From NCBI GenBank assembly GCA_019009955.1, contig CM032229.1, forward strand, positions 146,996,001 through 147,060,000: a stretch of DNA of 64,000 nt. Reading direction: 5' to 3'. Under the pieces are notes generated by a model. The model was not told where the DNA came from. It saw only the letters and a program-made list of their open reading frames with translations, and made no database searches. Below, piece after piece: positions 10,604-19,304 of this stretch. The first letter of the stretch is position 1. Every line of letters begins with the position of its first letter. The position numbers and the translations under genes are program-made. The DNA is from Riptortus pedestris. Its lineage: Eukaryota > Arthropoda > Insecta > Hemiptera > Alydidae.

Positions 10604-10606
<3 letters not shown>
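10090..10606 (-). mobile_element. 5' LTR of the gypsy-type element
   Basis: Reads on minus from TGTTGCGAAAATTAAATACA to GTGTATTGTGCATTGCG. It aligns with the solo LTR at 14733-15270 over most of its length: shared GTGCGACTTAGT, GCAGTGCGGTAAAGTG, GAACAGTGTTGTGCCGTGAC, and TGTGAGTAGTAATTAAGAAT. It holds a tandem duplication of a 23-base CAGTGC...GCGAAGTAAAGGA unit not duplicated in the solo copy. The U5 tail with AATAAA seen in the solo LTR is absent. Confidence 0.8.
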
Positions 10607-10676
<70 letters not shown>

Positions 10677-10720
10677 TTTTATTTTTTTTTTTGGCACTGA
10701 AGCATGTGGCTAATTATCAC

Positions 10721-10776
<56 letters not shown>

Positions 10777-10819
10777 GTGATAATTAGCCACATGCTTCAG
10801 TGCCAAAAAAAAAAAATAA

Positions 10820-10869
<50 letters not shown>
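10607..10869. repeat. Large TA-flanked palindrome
   Basis: A core palindrome at about 10675-10824 has arms carrying GGCACTGAAGCATGTGGC and TAATTATCACAAAATT, separated by a (TA)n centre at 10726-10771. The outer (TA)n tracts at 10607-10672 and 10823-10869 extend the symmetry. The T-rich block on the left is matched by an A-rich block on the right. The arms look nearly identical, which suggests recent origin or an assembly artefact. Confidence 0.85.
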
Positions 10870-10871
<2 letters not shown>

Positions 10872-11171
10872 CTTCTACAAGTAACAGCGAGAAAATCTTA
10901 GCGGAAGTCAGACAAGAATTCCAGGAAGCTTCTCGAAGTAACAGTGAGAAAATATTAGCGGAAATCAGACAAGAATTCCAGGAAGAGAGCTAATTGTGAG
11001 GAACTTCAGAAGCTTCAGGAAGCTCCTAGAACACCAAACCAAAAACTCCACGAAATATCAAAAGTATTGGGCAAACGATTGGAAGCTATTGAGCAGAGTG
11101 TAAGCGGGTTTGATGAAAAACTGAATAATGTTGAAGAGAAAGTGTCCGATCTAGGAAAGAAGGTAGACGAT
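10869..11171 (+). pseudogene. Inverted partial copy of gag coiled-coil region
   Basis: This is an almost exact reverse-complement copy of 9690-9987 from the gag of the adjacent gypsy-type element, covering the SNSEKILAEVRQEFQEAS repeats through GKKVDD. It carries a short deletion near 10985 (after the second EFQE unit) that shifts the frame, and it ends abruptly at 11171. It lies just outside the palindrome, head-to-head with the parental gag. Confidence 0.9.
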
Positions 11172-11322
11172 TGAATGGTATGCCTCTGTAATGAAGGTGG
11201 GACAGTTTCGGCACAAGAACCCAAGGGTTTTCAAAATATAAACAATTTTCTTTAGATTTTTGAGATATGAATATTAATTAAGGTTCTTTCAATAGCATAA
11301 AACTCATAACTTCAGTAAACAA
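11172..11322. other. Region 3' of the unidentified gene
   Basis: Short AT-rich DNA between the gag fragment and the presumed poly(A) site. Nothing else was recognised. Confidence 0.4.
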
Positions 11323-11328
11323 TTTTAT
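11323..11328 (-). terminator. Poly(A) signal of unidentified gene U1
   Basis: AATAAA on minus (TTTATT on plus), about 150 bases past the stop codon at 11476. Confidence 0.45.
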
Positions 11329-11475
11329 TTGCTATTAGACAAAATGAACAATATTGGTTTATTAAAACTATTGCTTTACCAGATTACATTTGTTTTTTTG
11401 TTGTTTTTTTTTTTTGTATTTTTTCAAATAATGGACAAGGTGATTTCAAAGATCTGGAGAAACCATTGTTGCAAC

Positions 11476-11574
11476 TCACTCCATTGGTTCATCAACATCA
11501 TCCTTAGTAGCTTGACTATCTGTCACCTCAGGAGAAATTTGGAGAGTTGACAATTGGCTGACAGTTGAACGCAC
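11476..11574 (-). CDS. Unidentified gene U1, last coding exon
   Basis: Acceptor TATCTTTAG precedes the frame, which gives VRSTVSQLSTLQISPEV, then DSQATKDDVDEPME and a TGA stop. It is a Ser/Thr-rich, then acidic, presumably disordered C-terminus. It joins in phase 0 to the exon at 11802-11953, whose last codon is complete. The product is not recognised. Support comes from splice sites, phase agreement and biased composition rather than homology. Confidence 0.6.
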   Translation of the reverse strand: MRSTVSQLSTLQISPEVTDSQATKDDVDEPME

Positions 11575-11801
11575 CTAAAGATAATACAAATAATTTAGTA
11601 CATAATAATATAATGAATATGCAAAATATACTTTGGGTGACAAGTTGTCCTCAATAGTAATTCAAATTAAAGTAATTTTCTCAGTCGTCCAGTATTATTA
11701 ACTAACATATAAGAGCTGATTACAAACCTTGTAACAATAATGGTCACAAAATAAAATCATAACAACAAATAAAATAAGACAATTGAATATTTTCAACTCA
11801 C

Positions 11802-11953
11802 ATCAGCACTATAGCCTTCAGAGGTGGAAGCCAATTCAGGGGCATGATGCACAATTCTGCCAGGCTCTTGAATATTGGCAGCTGGTTGCAAAGCAGAAGC
11901 ATTAGGTAACTGTGGAAGACAAGATGGAAAAGCAGGCCAAACAACAGGAGCAC
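11802..11953 (-). CDS. Unidentified gene U1, Pro/Ala-rich exon
   Basis: A 152-base exon bounded by the acceptor TTTGTCTCAG and donor GTGAGTTG. It encodes a Pro/Ala-rich stretch, APVVWPAFPSCLPQLPNASA, followed by QPAANIQEPGRIVHHAPELA and STSEGYSAD. It starts in phase 1, matching exons ending ...CCAG upstream (13205, 14139 and 14462 copies and 20008), and ends in phase 0, matching the last exon. No domain was recognised; low-complexity Pro-rich regions are common in transcription or signalling scaffolds, but that is not evidence of function here. Confidence 0.65.
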
Positions 11954-12314
11954 CTGAGACAAAGTTAAGTTTTAGATTGAAAATTACTTTTGTATGTAAA
12001 ACCCCATACCATACGGAATGTGTAATAAATATTCAAAATAGTGACTACCAATTGAAACTGACAACAGTGCTTGTAACACCAAACTTTCTGTTGAGTAAAC
12101 ACAACTACTAAATGGTAAAACCATGTTAAAAATACATTTGCAATAAATTGACCTCTACTTTAGTGACAATAACAAATCATTAATATTATTGTATATTTTA
12201 ATTTTGAATTTCACATAGAAAATGAAGGTTGGTCTTCTCACTCACTCGTAGGAAAGTAAGACATTTACCAACTAGCAATAATAGCATTAGATACAATTAG
12301 TTTCCACTTCGTAC

Positions 12315-12848
12315 TGAAGAGGCTAAATGGATGAAGATACTAAAGAGGCTAAATGGATGAAGATACTAGAGAGGCTAAATGGATGAAGATACTAAAGGGG
12401 CTAAATGGATGAAGATACTAAAGGGGCTAAATGGATGAAGATACTAAAGGAGCTAAATGGATGAAGATACTAAAGAGGCTAAATGGATGAAGATACTAGA
12501 GAGGCTAAATGGATGAAGATACTAAAGGGGCTAAATGGATGAAGATACTAAAGGGGCTAAATGGATGAAGATACTAAAGGGGCTAAATGGATGAAGATAC
12601 TAAAGAGGTTAAATGGGTGAAGATACTAAAGAGGCTAAATGGATGAAGATACTAAAGGGGCTAAATGGATGAAGATACTAAAGGGGCTAAATGGATGAAG
12701 ATACTAAAGGGGCTAAATGGATGAAGATACTAAAGAGGCTAAATGGATGAAGATACTAAAGGGGCTAAATGGATGAAGATACTAAAGAGGCTAAATGGAT
12801 GAAGATACTAAAGAGGCTAAATGGATGAAGATACTAAAGAGGCTAAAT
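12315..12848 (+). repeat. 26-bp minisatellite, about 20 copies
   Basis: Tandem units AAATGGATGAAGATACTAAA plus GRGGCT, where R varies; higher-order alternation of GAGGCT and GGGGCT variants is visible. The array lies in a presumed intron of U1. The unit length is not a multiple of three, so it is unlikely to be coding. Confidence 0.97.
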
Positions 12849-12849
12849 G

Positions 12850-12990
12850 GGATGGGATATCAACAGGCTACAATCATTTTCTATTCAGATTGAGACTAGA
12901 GATTTCATTTAGTGAGTCTGATTGCCCACACGGGAACAAGCTCAAGACTCAAGGTTTACAAAGTCTATTACTTAATGGCTAACCTGAGTA
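12850..12990 (-). repeat. Degenerate SINE fragment
   Basis: Plus-strand text GGGATGGGATATCAACAGGC, then TTTAGTGAGTCTGATTGCCC and GGCTAACCTGAG, corresponds to a worn minus-orientation copy of the tRNA-derived SINE. It directly follows the minisatellite. Confidence 0.55.
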
Positions 12991-13204
12991 TTTTTACAAA
13001 ACTGATATAGGCTACTGAATACAGAAAGATATCTTAATATTTCCTAAAGTTAAGTGTTAAGTGTAATACCTTCCAGAACTTATCAACTTCCAGTTTCGTT
13101 ATTTCTTACTTTACTTTCCATCGATTTTTGGTAAAAGAAATTAGAAAACCTTCAAACATACGAAGCAAAGAAACAAAGTGAAGAAACATCTCCTTTAAAT
13201 ATAC

Positions 13205-13282
13205 CTGGCTGTGAAGACTGAATGGCCACTGGATCAAATATCGAAGCAACAAAATGAAGTGAAGAAACATGTCTCGGCACTA
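13205..13282 (-). CDS. Unidentified gene U1, duplicated exon copy c
   Basis: A 78-base symmetric exon (phase 1 in, phase 1 out) between the acceptor CTATCCTTAG and donor GTATATTTA. It encodes VPRHVSSLHFVASIFDP, then VAIQSSQPG. It is nearly the same as the exon at 14462-14548 but 9 bases shorter, and the introns on both sides are duplicated too. Because it is a multiple of three in the same phase, it can be included, skipped or exchanged without shifting the frame. Confidence 0.55.
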
Positions 13283-13342
13283 CTAAGGATAGAAATAGAT
13301 TTGTTAACAAATAGAAACTTTGTTTGTTGACATAAAATAAAG

Positions 13343-13344
<2 letters not shown>

Positions 13345-13391
<47 letters not shown>
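13345..13391. repeat. (TA)n microsatellite
   Basis: A TA run within the duplicated intron segment. The sister copy at about 14614-14623 has only a few units. Confidence 0.9.
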
Positions 13392-13394
<3 letters not shown>

Positions 13395-13836
13395 GATAGC
13401 CCAAATAAGCAGGCCAAAAGTGACTAAGACGTCACAGATTTCAAAATTTGCCATAGAATTAAGTTCCTATACTCACTGAGACTAATAATATGGTGGGCAC
13501 AAAAATATTGAAATGCAATTTTAGGGCTTCTAAAAGTCCTTTTAAGGAAGGACTTCTCTTAAATGGAATTTTTTTTTATGGGACATTTTTCCCTTAAGGT
13601 GAGACCTTTTTTCTGATCTGTTTGCACAGTTCTTCATTGTTTTTATTACTTTTATAAAATGTAATAAAAAATGTAACTTGTGGGTCAGAAGAGAATCCCA
13701 ACCTTTGAAGGTTTGAGCCCTAAAATTAGTTATTTTTGCCTGTCAAAGGCATCGTATAATAATTATTTCGCAACAGCTAATAGCACTGGGAAACTTTAGT
13801 CCTATGCAAAATTTTGATATCTTTGTTTCAGAGTTA

Positions 13837-13838
<2 letters not shown>

Positions 13839-13880
<42 letters not shown>

Positions 13881-13896
13881 GTGTGTACGTGCGTGG

Positions 13897-13948
<52 letters not shown>

Positions 13949-13958
13949 GTGGGTGCAT
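13839..13958. repeat. (GT)n microsatellite with imperfections
   Basis: About 120 bases of GT dinucleotide with interruptions such as TGCGTGTGTACGTGCGTGGG. It explains the Cys/Val and His/Thr 'ORFs' on both strands. Confidence 0.97.
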
Positions 13959-14138
13959 GCGTGCTTTATACTTTTTGCTTTATACTTACCAGAACATATG
14001 GATTCCCTCCTCTTTTTTCTTACTATAACATTATATAATTTCAGTAGATTTTTCTTAAAAGAAATAAGATATTGAATATTTTTAAATAATCCTTCAAATT
14101 AAAAAAAAGTTGATAATGAGTCATGACTAGAGAAATAC

Positions 14139-14225
14139 CTGGCTGTGGAGGTTGAATGGCCACTGGTGCCCTTAGCATAGGCCTTGAAATCACCGAATGA
14201 ATAGGAAAATTAGTTCTCTGCATAT
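14139..14225 (-). CDS. Unidentified gene U1, duplicated exon copy a
   Basis: An 87-base symmetric exon (phase 1 to 1) with the acceptor CTATCCTCAG and donor GTATTTCTC. It encodes MQRTNFPIHSVISRPMLRAP, then VAIQPPQPG. Its 3' half matches copies b and c (VAIQPP.PG) while the 5' half has diverged. It fits in frame between 20008-20104 and 11802-11953. Confidence 0.55.
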
Positions 14226-14461
14226 CTGAGGATAGAAATAGATTTTTTAAAAATAGAAACTTACTATTCTAAACATAAATTTTAATATATGAGTTTAATA
14301 AAATTGTAGGTCACATTGAAAACTATCTCGACAAATGTGTACTTTTCAATTCCATGTTAATGTTATAACACCAGTAAAGAGTTGCGGAAGAGCAAAGTAT
14401 ATTGCCCCTCTCCCACCCAAAAATTAATTAATCATAAATGTAAACTCCCCTTTAAATATAC

Positions 14462-14548
14462 CTGGCCGTGGAGGCTGAATGGCCACTGATGCTCTTGGTT
14501 GAAATACCGAAGCAAAAAAATGAAGTGAAGAAACATGTCTCGGCAATA
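14462..14548 (-). CDS. Unidentified gene U1, duplicated exon copy b
   Basis: An 87-base symmetric exon with the acceptor TATATCCTTAG and donor GTATATTTAAAG. It encodes LPRHVSSLHFFASVFQPRAS, then VAIQPPRPG. It is the closest relative of copy c (13205-13282), including about 100 bases of flanking intron on each side. Confidence 0.55.
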
Positions 14549-14732
14549 CTAAGGATATAAATAGATTTGTTAAAAAATAGAAACTTATTTTGTTTGTTGA
14601 CATAAAATAAACAAATATATATACAGGATAGCCCAGATAAGCAGGCCACAATTGACTAAGAAGTCAGAGATTTCAAAATTTGCCATATTTCAAACATTAA
14701 TTAATCATTAATGCCAACTCTCCTTTAAATAT

Positions 14733-15270
14733 TGTTGCGAAAATTAAATACATGAAAGAATTGGACAGATATGTTCACGTGTTTGGGGAGTGCAGAGGAG
14801 ATCAAAGGGTGCCGCTAGTCCTAGTTCTTACTAGTCCTTTCTGGAAGAGTCCTGGCCTCATCTTATGATGTTTTGCCGCTCCTCTATATAAGCATGAGCA
14901 ATTCGCCCGACAGTTTAGTTTGTTCTCTGTCTTCAAGTGCGTTCAGTGCGACTTAGTTGCAGTGCGGTAAAGTGCTTTTATGTGAAGAACAGTGTTGTGC
15001 CGTGACTGTGCAAGTAGCAGTTTAGTGCCATGTTTAAGACAGTGCAGTGCCATTAACTTCGCGAAGTAAAAGACAGTGCAGTGCCGTCTTTTTTTGTGAA
15101 TTTCAGTGACCGAGAGTGAATTATTGGACTGTGACTCTTTGCAAAACAGTTACGCTATCAGAGCATACTGTGAGTAGTAATTAAGAATAATTAACGAAGT
15201 GTATAGTGCATTGTTAAATAAATTGTGCAGTGATAAAAACTGTGAAGCTTGTGTGTATTTAATTTTGCAA
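14733..15270 (+). mobile_element. Solo LTR of the gypsy-type family
   Basis: Begins TGTTGCGAAAATTAAATACA and ends GTATTTAATTTTGCAA; the two ends are inverted repeats of about 19 bases, long for an LTR. Features in order: U3; TATA-like CTCTATATAAGC at about 14881; repeated CAGTGC motifs; and AATAAA at 15217. No internal region is attached. It most likely arose by LTR-LTR recombination. It differs markedly in U3 from the LTRs at 7318 and 10090, so it is another subfamily member. Confidence 0.8.
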
Positions 15271-15954
15271 TCCAAAAAAACTCTAATAAACAAAGTTTAT
15301 TACTGGTTTTGTAATAAAATGTAACAATATATTTAATATTTAATCTAAGTCATGAAACACAAAAATTATTTGAGCATGCATTATTAGTATTGTGAAAATA
15401 CTGTAAACAGAAGTGTGAGCATAGGTTAACATAAACAGAATTGAGATCATAAACTAACAGTATATTGTTGCCTAACTTGTAAGAGGGGGGGGGGGGAGTA
15501 AGAAGTCGCCCAGTGGGACCACCTAACACTCCTCAACAACTGTTAATCAAGTCAAACTTAGCTATTTATACATTATCGCTTCACCTGTCATAGGAATACT
15601 TTAATGTTATAATTGTATAATCATGCAATATGTATAAAACCCTTCCAATTTAATATAGGAAGTGAAGAGTAATGATTTTTTTAATAAGAATTATTCTGGC
15701 ATGGGCAAAATACCAAACATATTTTATACTACAGTTATATAATATAGGGAATATCAAACTTTTTTAACATTGTTTTTTTTTTTTACTTATATTTACATAA
15801 TTGTTACTGTACATATAAATTTTGCATCAATAAATTTCTAGCTCTACCTTATTTTTCAAAAATTGTCTAAAGGTAAATGGTCTTAAACACTAGTATATAA
15901 AGCATTTCTGTCGCAATATTTGTATATTCTTGGTCATACATAAACAAAGAAATT
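15271..15954. other. Intronic DNA, nothing recognised
   Basis: AT-rich, with a G tract at about 15485-15497 and a T tract near 15775. No exon was identified. Confidence 0.4.
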
Positions 15955-16295
15955 AGGAAATTCAAAATATCTCCGTATTTATAAGTCGGGTCAAAAAAAT
16001 TATATAGAACCAATCCTATTGTAAATGTAACGTTCTATAAACGATGTGATGTAAGGTTTTTCACTATCTTGATTGTTACCCGAGATGTTTGCATTTATTA
16101 GTTTTGAGCATTCAGTTAACCCCTTTTCCGACTCATGCCATATTAACAAAAAGCTGTTATATTATGCAGTACTTTATTTGAAGTCAAAATACTAAATATT
16201 GTTCCCATTGAGCCTTTAAGTTTTGGGATAAATGCAAGTGCATGACTTACATGGGAAGTCTGCTTAGTTAAAGCAGCCCCTGCATGACGGACTTT
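15955..16295 (-). mobile_element. Family A repeat, 5' half
   Basis: Reads AATTCAAAATATCTCCGTAT, then GTCGGGTCAAAAAAATTATA, ending GGGAAGTCTGCTTAGTTAAA, GCAGCCCCTGCATGACGGAC. This is the first 340 bases of a forward copy in reverse orientation, lacking the TA tract and distal end. Confidence 0.7.
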
Positions 16296-17204
16296 TACAG
16301 TTAACAAAATTTATTTACAATAGTGTTTAAACAAAAAAAAATTGTAGGCTGCTTTGAAGTGAATAAGTCTACTAGCTCTGAAATGTTTAAATCATTGTCT
16401 GGAGACGTGGCCGTTTCAGAAATTTGACATAAAAGGTATATTAAATATTATACAGAAGCTCAAACATTTGTGGCACAAGGTCAGTCAACCCCATCTAATA
16501 TTTTTATGCAATAAGTTTGAGTTTGCCAACAATTTTGTATTTTACTCATTGTCTAAACCTCTACTCTGCTGGTTTTATTCCAGCCACCAACCAGAAAACG
16601 GCCATGAAAGCATTAAATTTCCAGTATGTTATTGGTCAAATAAAAATTGAGATCTCCAAACTATAAATATTCATTGATGATATCACAGCATGAATGTATC
16701 CCCTCACCTCACAAGGTAAATTTTTTGGTAAATCCACAATTAACAATGACTAACATTTTTTTACTCTCAAGTTAATCCCAATTCCTATCAGTGGTAGTTA
16801 AATGTAAACCAGCACCTGATAATAAAATACATTTTTCTGTAATCGTTGAATAATGGTAACATTACTAAACTGAAATGAGTGAAGAAAGTGAAACATTTTG
16901 CAATAGAGTGAAGAAAGTAATCACTTTCTTCTCAAGTGAAGAAAGTGAATTGCCTTCTTAATTAGTAATAAGTATAAATTAAAAAATAATTTGAAGTTGG
17001 AAATTAAATGCTTTTAAATGTTTCTTAACATTGTAAGAATTTATTTTAACAAAATAAATTGAAATGTGAATGAATTATTGGTGGAAATAATCAATATATT
17101 TTAAAATTTAAATATAATAATAATTACCTTCCTTGTTTATAACCTGCACTTGTTTATAACTGCACTACTTCACAATCATCACTAGTTGTTTCATAACTAT
17201 GCTT
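16296..17204. other. Intronic DNA with a small GAAGAAAGTG repeat
   Basis: No exon was recognised. At 16875-16945 the motif GTGAAGAAAGTGAA recurs four times and forms a short inverted pair (GAAGAAAGT ... ACTTTCTTC). Confidence 0.45.
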
Positions 17205-17262
17205 ATAACCTTTCACAACCATGCTTATAACCTTTCACAACCATGCTTATAACCTACCAACA
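17205..17262. repeat. Short tandem repeat, 22-bp unit
   Basis: CATGCTTATAACCTTTCACAAC is present in about 2.5 copies with degenerate flanking copies back to about 17140. Confidence 0.75.
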
Positions 17263-17351
17263 ACATACCATAATCTTCACAACATCCTAATTTTGTTCAT
17301 ATTCTGGTTAGATCTGATCATGTATTACACGATTACAGAAAAAATTTAATA

Positions 17352-17471
17352 TTATACTTGTGACGAAAGTAGAATTTACAACTCTTGTGAAATTACCACA
17401 CTCGCTTCGCTCGTGTGGGTAAACGTTTCACTCGAGTTGTAAAATGATCTACTTTTGTCACTTGTATAATA
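17352..17471. repeat. 120-bp near-perfect hairpin
   Basis: The arms begin ATTATACTTGTGACGAAAGT and end with its partner ACTTTTGTCACTTGTATAAT, converging on CACACTCGCTTCGCTCGTGTG at about 17398-17418. Several mismatches and one-base bulges occur. It could be a MITE-like foldback or a transcribed hairpin; no flanking duplication is evident. Confidence 0.85.
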
Positions 17472-17999
17472 AATAACTATTTCTTACTACTTATACCAAA
17501 AATGTCTCAATCTTATTGAAACATTATCATGAACACTGATAATATAGTCAAAACTCTTAAATATAAATGGTTCAGTTCTAAATTATGTACTCTAATAACT
17601 AATAATAACACTGATTGATGAAAATTTGTTTTGACTTCATATTAAATCCCACTTATCAACATTGCTTGTAAAATGTAACTCCCATTGTTAAGTTAACATT
17701 CATTTATCAATGCCTCACATCGAAGAAGATTGACAATAAGGTAAATGGTGGTGTGATTCTAAATAAGAATATATAGTTCCCTCAATTCCAGAAAAACATA
17801 CTTTTGGAATAAATCCCTATTATATAAGAAGTTTCATTTCTATCTGTACTAGTTCTTAAAGAATATAATGAAAAGTGTACCTACATTAATCTTTTTAAAT
17901 ACACTAAAGATCCATTTTAATATGATTTCTAATTGTGAAATAAATATTCATACTTTTCAGATGAATTAAAATATGTGCAATGGCTCCCATAAAATAGTA
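17472..17999. other. Intronic DNA, nothing recognised
   Basis: AT-rich sequence without repeat or exon signals. Confidence 0.4.
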
Positions 18000-18114
18000 G
18001 TAGACCTCATTTTCGTCATCTCTGAGGGGGGAGGGGGATTTGAGGGAATATTTTTGATAATTGTGTCATGAGTATGACCTCAATAGCTGATTTCCCTGAA
18101 AGGAAATCTGCTAA
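18000..18114 (+). mobile_element. Family A repeat, 3'-end fragment
   Basis: GACCTCATTTTCGTCATCTC through GTCATGAGTATGACCTCAAT to the end palindrome TTTCCCTGAAAGGAAATCTG and CTAA. It is truncated on its 5' side. Confidence 0.8.
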
Positions 18115-18300
18115 AATTAGTGTGTGCATGGGTTGTGGTTGTTTGACGTCTAATGCTAACAAAATTGTATAGATTTTTGCCATGGAAAGCAATGTCCCTG
18201 AATAAGCTTCTCCCTTCCTGGATGCTGCAGAGGTAGTTATTTTATCACTTTTGACCCCATCAGTATACATCAATAGAAAATCAGTTTTATGCAATAAAAA
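18115..18300 (-). pseudogene. LINE relic, RNase H-like fragment
   Basis: The minus-strand frame from 18294 reads LLMYTDGVKSDK, then GEAYSGTLLSMAKIYTILLA, then LDVKQPQPMHTLIL. This resembles the RNase H domain of Jockey/I-type non-LTR retrotransposons, where YTDG(S)K holds the first catalytic Asp and the Ile/Leu-rich helix follows. It is cut at 18114 by the family A end, and the frame runs on into that repeat by chance. The usual Glu in the second motif is not evident. Known: RNase H architecture. Inferred: LINE origin. Confidence 0.45.
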
Positions 18301-18336
18301 TTATGTGAAATTTTTCCACCAGCCATTAAAACAAAA

Positions 18337-18929
18337 ATGGCCCCCATTGGGGAACAACTTTCATATAAATACAATTGTATGACTCATAATAACGGAGATA
18401 TTTTGAAATTGTTAACCCTACGTCCAACTAACACCCCCCCCCCACTTTACGCCCGCAATGCTCAAATTGCAGATTTTCAATCATATTCTCTGGCCTCTAA
18501 GTCCTACATGCCTTTAGTCTACAACTCCAAATTTGTACCACTAATTCTACTTGAAAGGAACTAATATTAAGCCAAATTACAAATTCTTATTTCCTTGCTC
18601 AACAGGAATACAAGGGGCTAGACTTTGAAATTTTTTAAAAAAATTATATTTTTGAGATTTTTTTATGAAAAATCTACTTAGGTCTCAAAGCTCAAACTTT
18701 TTTAAACAAAAACTATGTATGCATGCCTTCTCCATTAAAAATTAAAAATCATTATCTGCTTGCCTCATGTTGTTAAAAAAATGGTGAAATGGAATTTTAA
18801 CATTTTATCCAATCAAATTTGGCAAAAATTTAAGGCCTTAAGGGTAGTTTGTAAGATTATCAGTGTGTCATTTATCAGCTCATGGGAAGTCTGCTTACTT
18901 TATTGCAGCACCTATGTGAAGGCCTATCG
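18337..18929 (-). mobile_element. Long-form family A arm (related to the 21-24 kb element)
   Basis: Shares, in the same order, the blocks of 23510-24030 (GACTCATAATAACGGAGATA, CAAATTGCAGATTTTC, CCTCTAAGTCCTACATGCC, TTAAGGCCTTAAGGGTAGTT), then joins the terminal block of 24418-24491 (ATTATCAGTGTGTCATTTAT, GGGAAGTCTGCTTACTTTAT, GCAGCACCTATGTGAAGGCC). It is a deletion derivative of the longer element with no coding part. Confidence 0.75.
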
Positions 18930-18950
18930 CTTCACATAGGTGCTGCAATA
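18901..18950. repeat. Perfect palindrome at a family A terminus
   Basis: Two 21-base perfect arms (TATTGCAGCACCTATGTGAAG and its complement) around the 8-base spacer GCCTATCG. It marks a head-to-head junction of two copies of the long-form end. Confidence 0.97.
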
Positions 18951-19304
18951 TGCCAGAGAATATGATCGAAAATCTGCAATTTGAGCATTGCGGGTGTAGA
19001 GTGGGGGGTAAAATATCTCCGTTATGATGAGTCATACAATTTTATTTATATGAAAGTATTTCCCCAATGGGGGCCATTTTTGTTGCAGAGGATCATTCAT
19101 TTTCACTGAACGCTGCACTCTTCAGCCAATATTTTCACTTAGGATTGTCCTACAACATTAAATCAAAACCAAACTTTTCAGAAACATATGCTCTAAAACA
19201 ATGATCTAATTAATTACAAACTACCCTTAAGGCCTTAAATTTACCCCTCAGTACACATCAATAGAAAATCAGCTTTATGCAATAAAAATTATGTGAAATT
19301 ATTC
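18951..19304 (+). mobile_element. Inverted long-form family A arm fragment
   Basis: GAAAATCTGCAATTTGAGCA, CAATGGGGGCCATTTTTGTT and GATTGTCCTACAACATTAAA match the arms at 21320-21700 in the same orientation and the 23.2-23.6 kb arm inverted. The last 50 bases (19250-19304, ACATCAATAGAAAATCAG...) repeat 18258-18311 from the LINE fragment in direct orientation. Confidence 0.75.

Larger units (their letters stand above)
7318..10606 (-). mobile_element. Internally deleted gypsy-type (Ty3) LTR retrotransposon
   Basis: Order on the minus strand: 5' LTR (10606 to about 10093), an open gag with two zinc knuckles, the start of an aspartic protease, then the C-terminal part of an integrase, then a truncated 3' LTR. 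Reverse transcriptase, RNase H and the integrase catalytic core are absent, leaving about 3.3 kb where full gypsy elements are usually 5-7 kb. The 5' LTR also lacks its last 70 or so bases compared with the solo LTR at 14733, and no primer-binding site is visible between it and gag. The copy therefore could not replicate by itself. GC content is clearly higher than in the flanking DNA, consistent with a fairly young insertion. Confidence 0.85.

Noticed and set aside
12315..12848. Regularly spaced repeats resembling a CRISPR array
   Set aside because: The whole 26-base unit is repeated head to tail with no unique spacers, and the DNA is eukaryotic.
13345..13454. Ile/Tyr-rich 'transmembrane' ORFs such as that at 13152-13454 (and at 10503, 31784, 55114)
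   Set aside because: Produced by (TA)n tracts, which read as Tyr-Ile repeats.
13743..14075. Cys/Val-rich and His/Thr-rich ORFs
   Set aside because: They are translations of the (GT)n microsatellite in different frames.
18337..18564. 75-codon plus-strand ORF
   Set aside because: Entirely within the long-form family A arm; the other copies of this arm do not keep it open.
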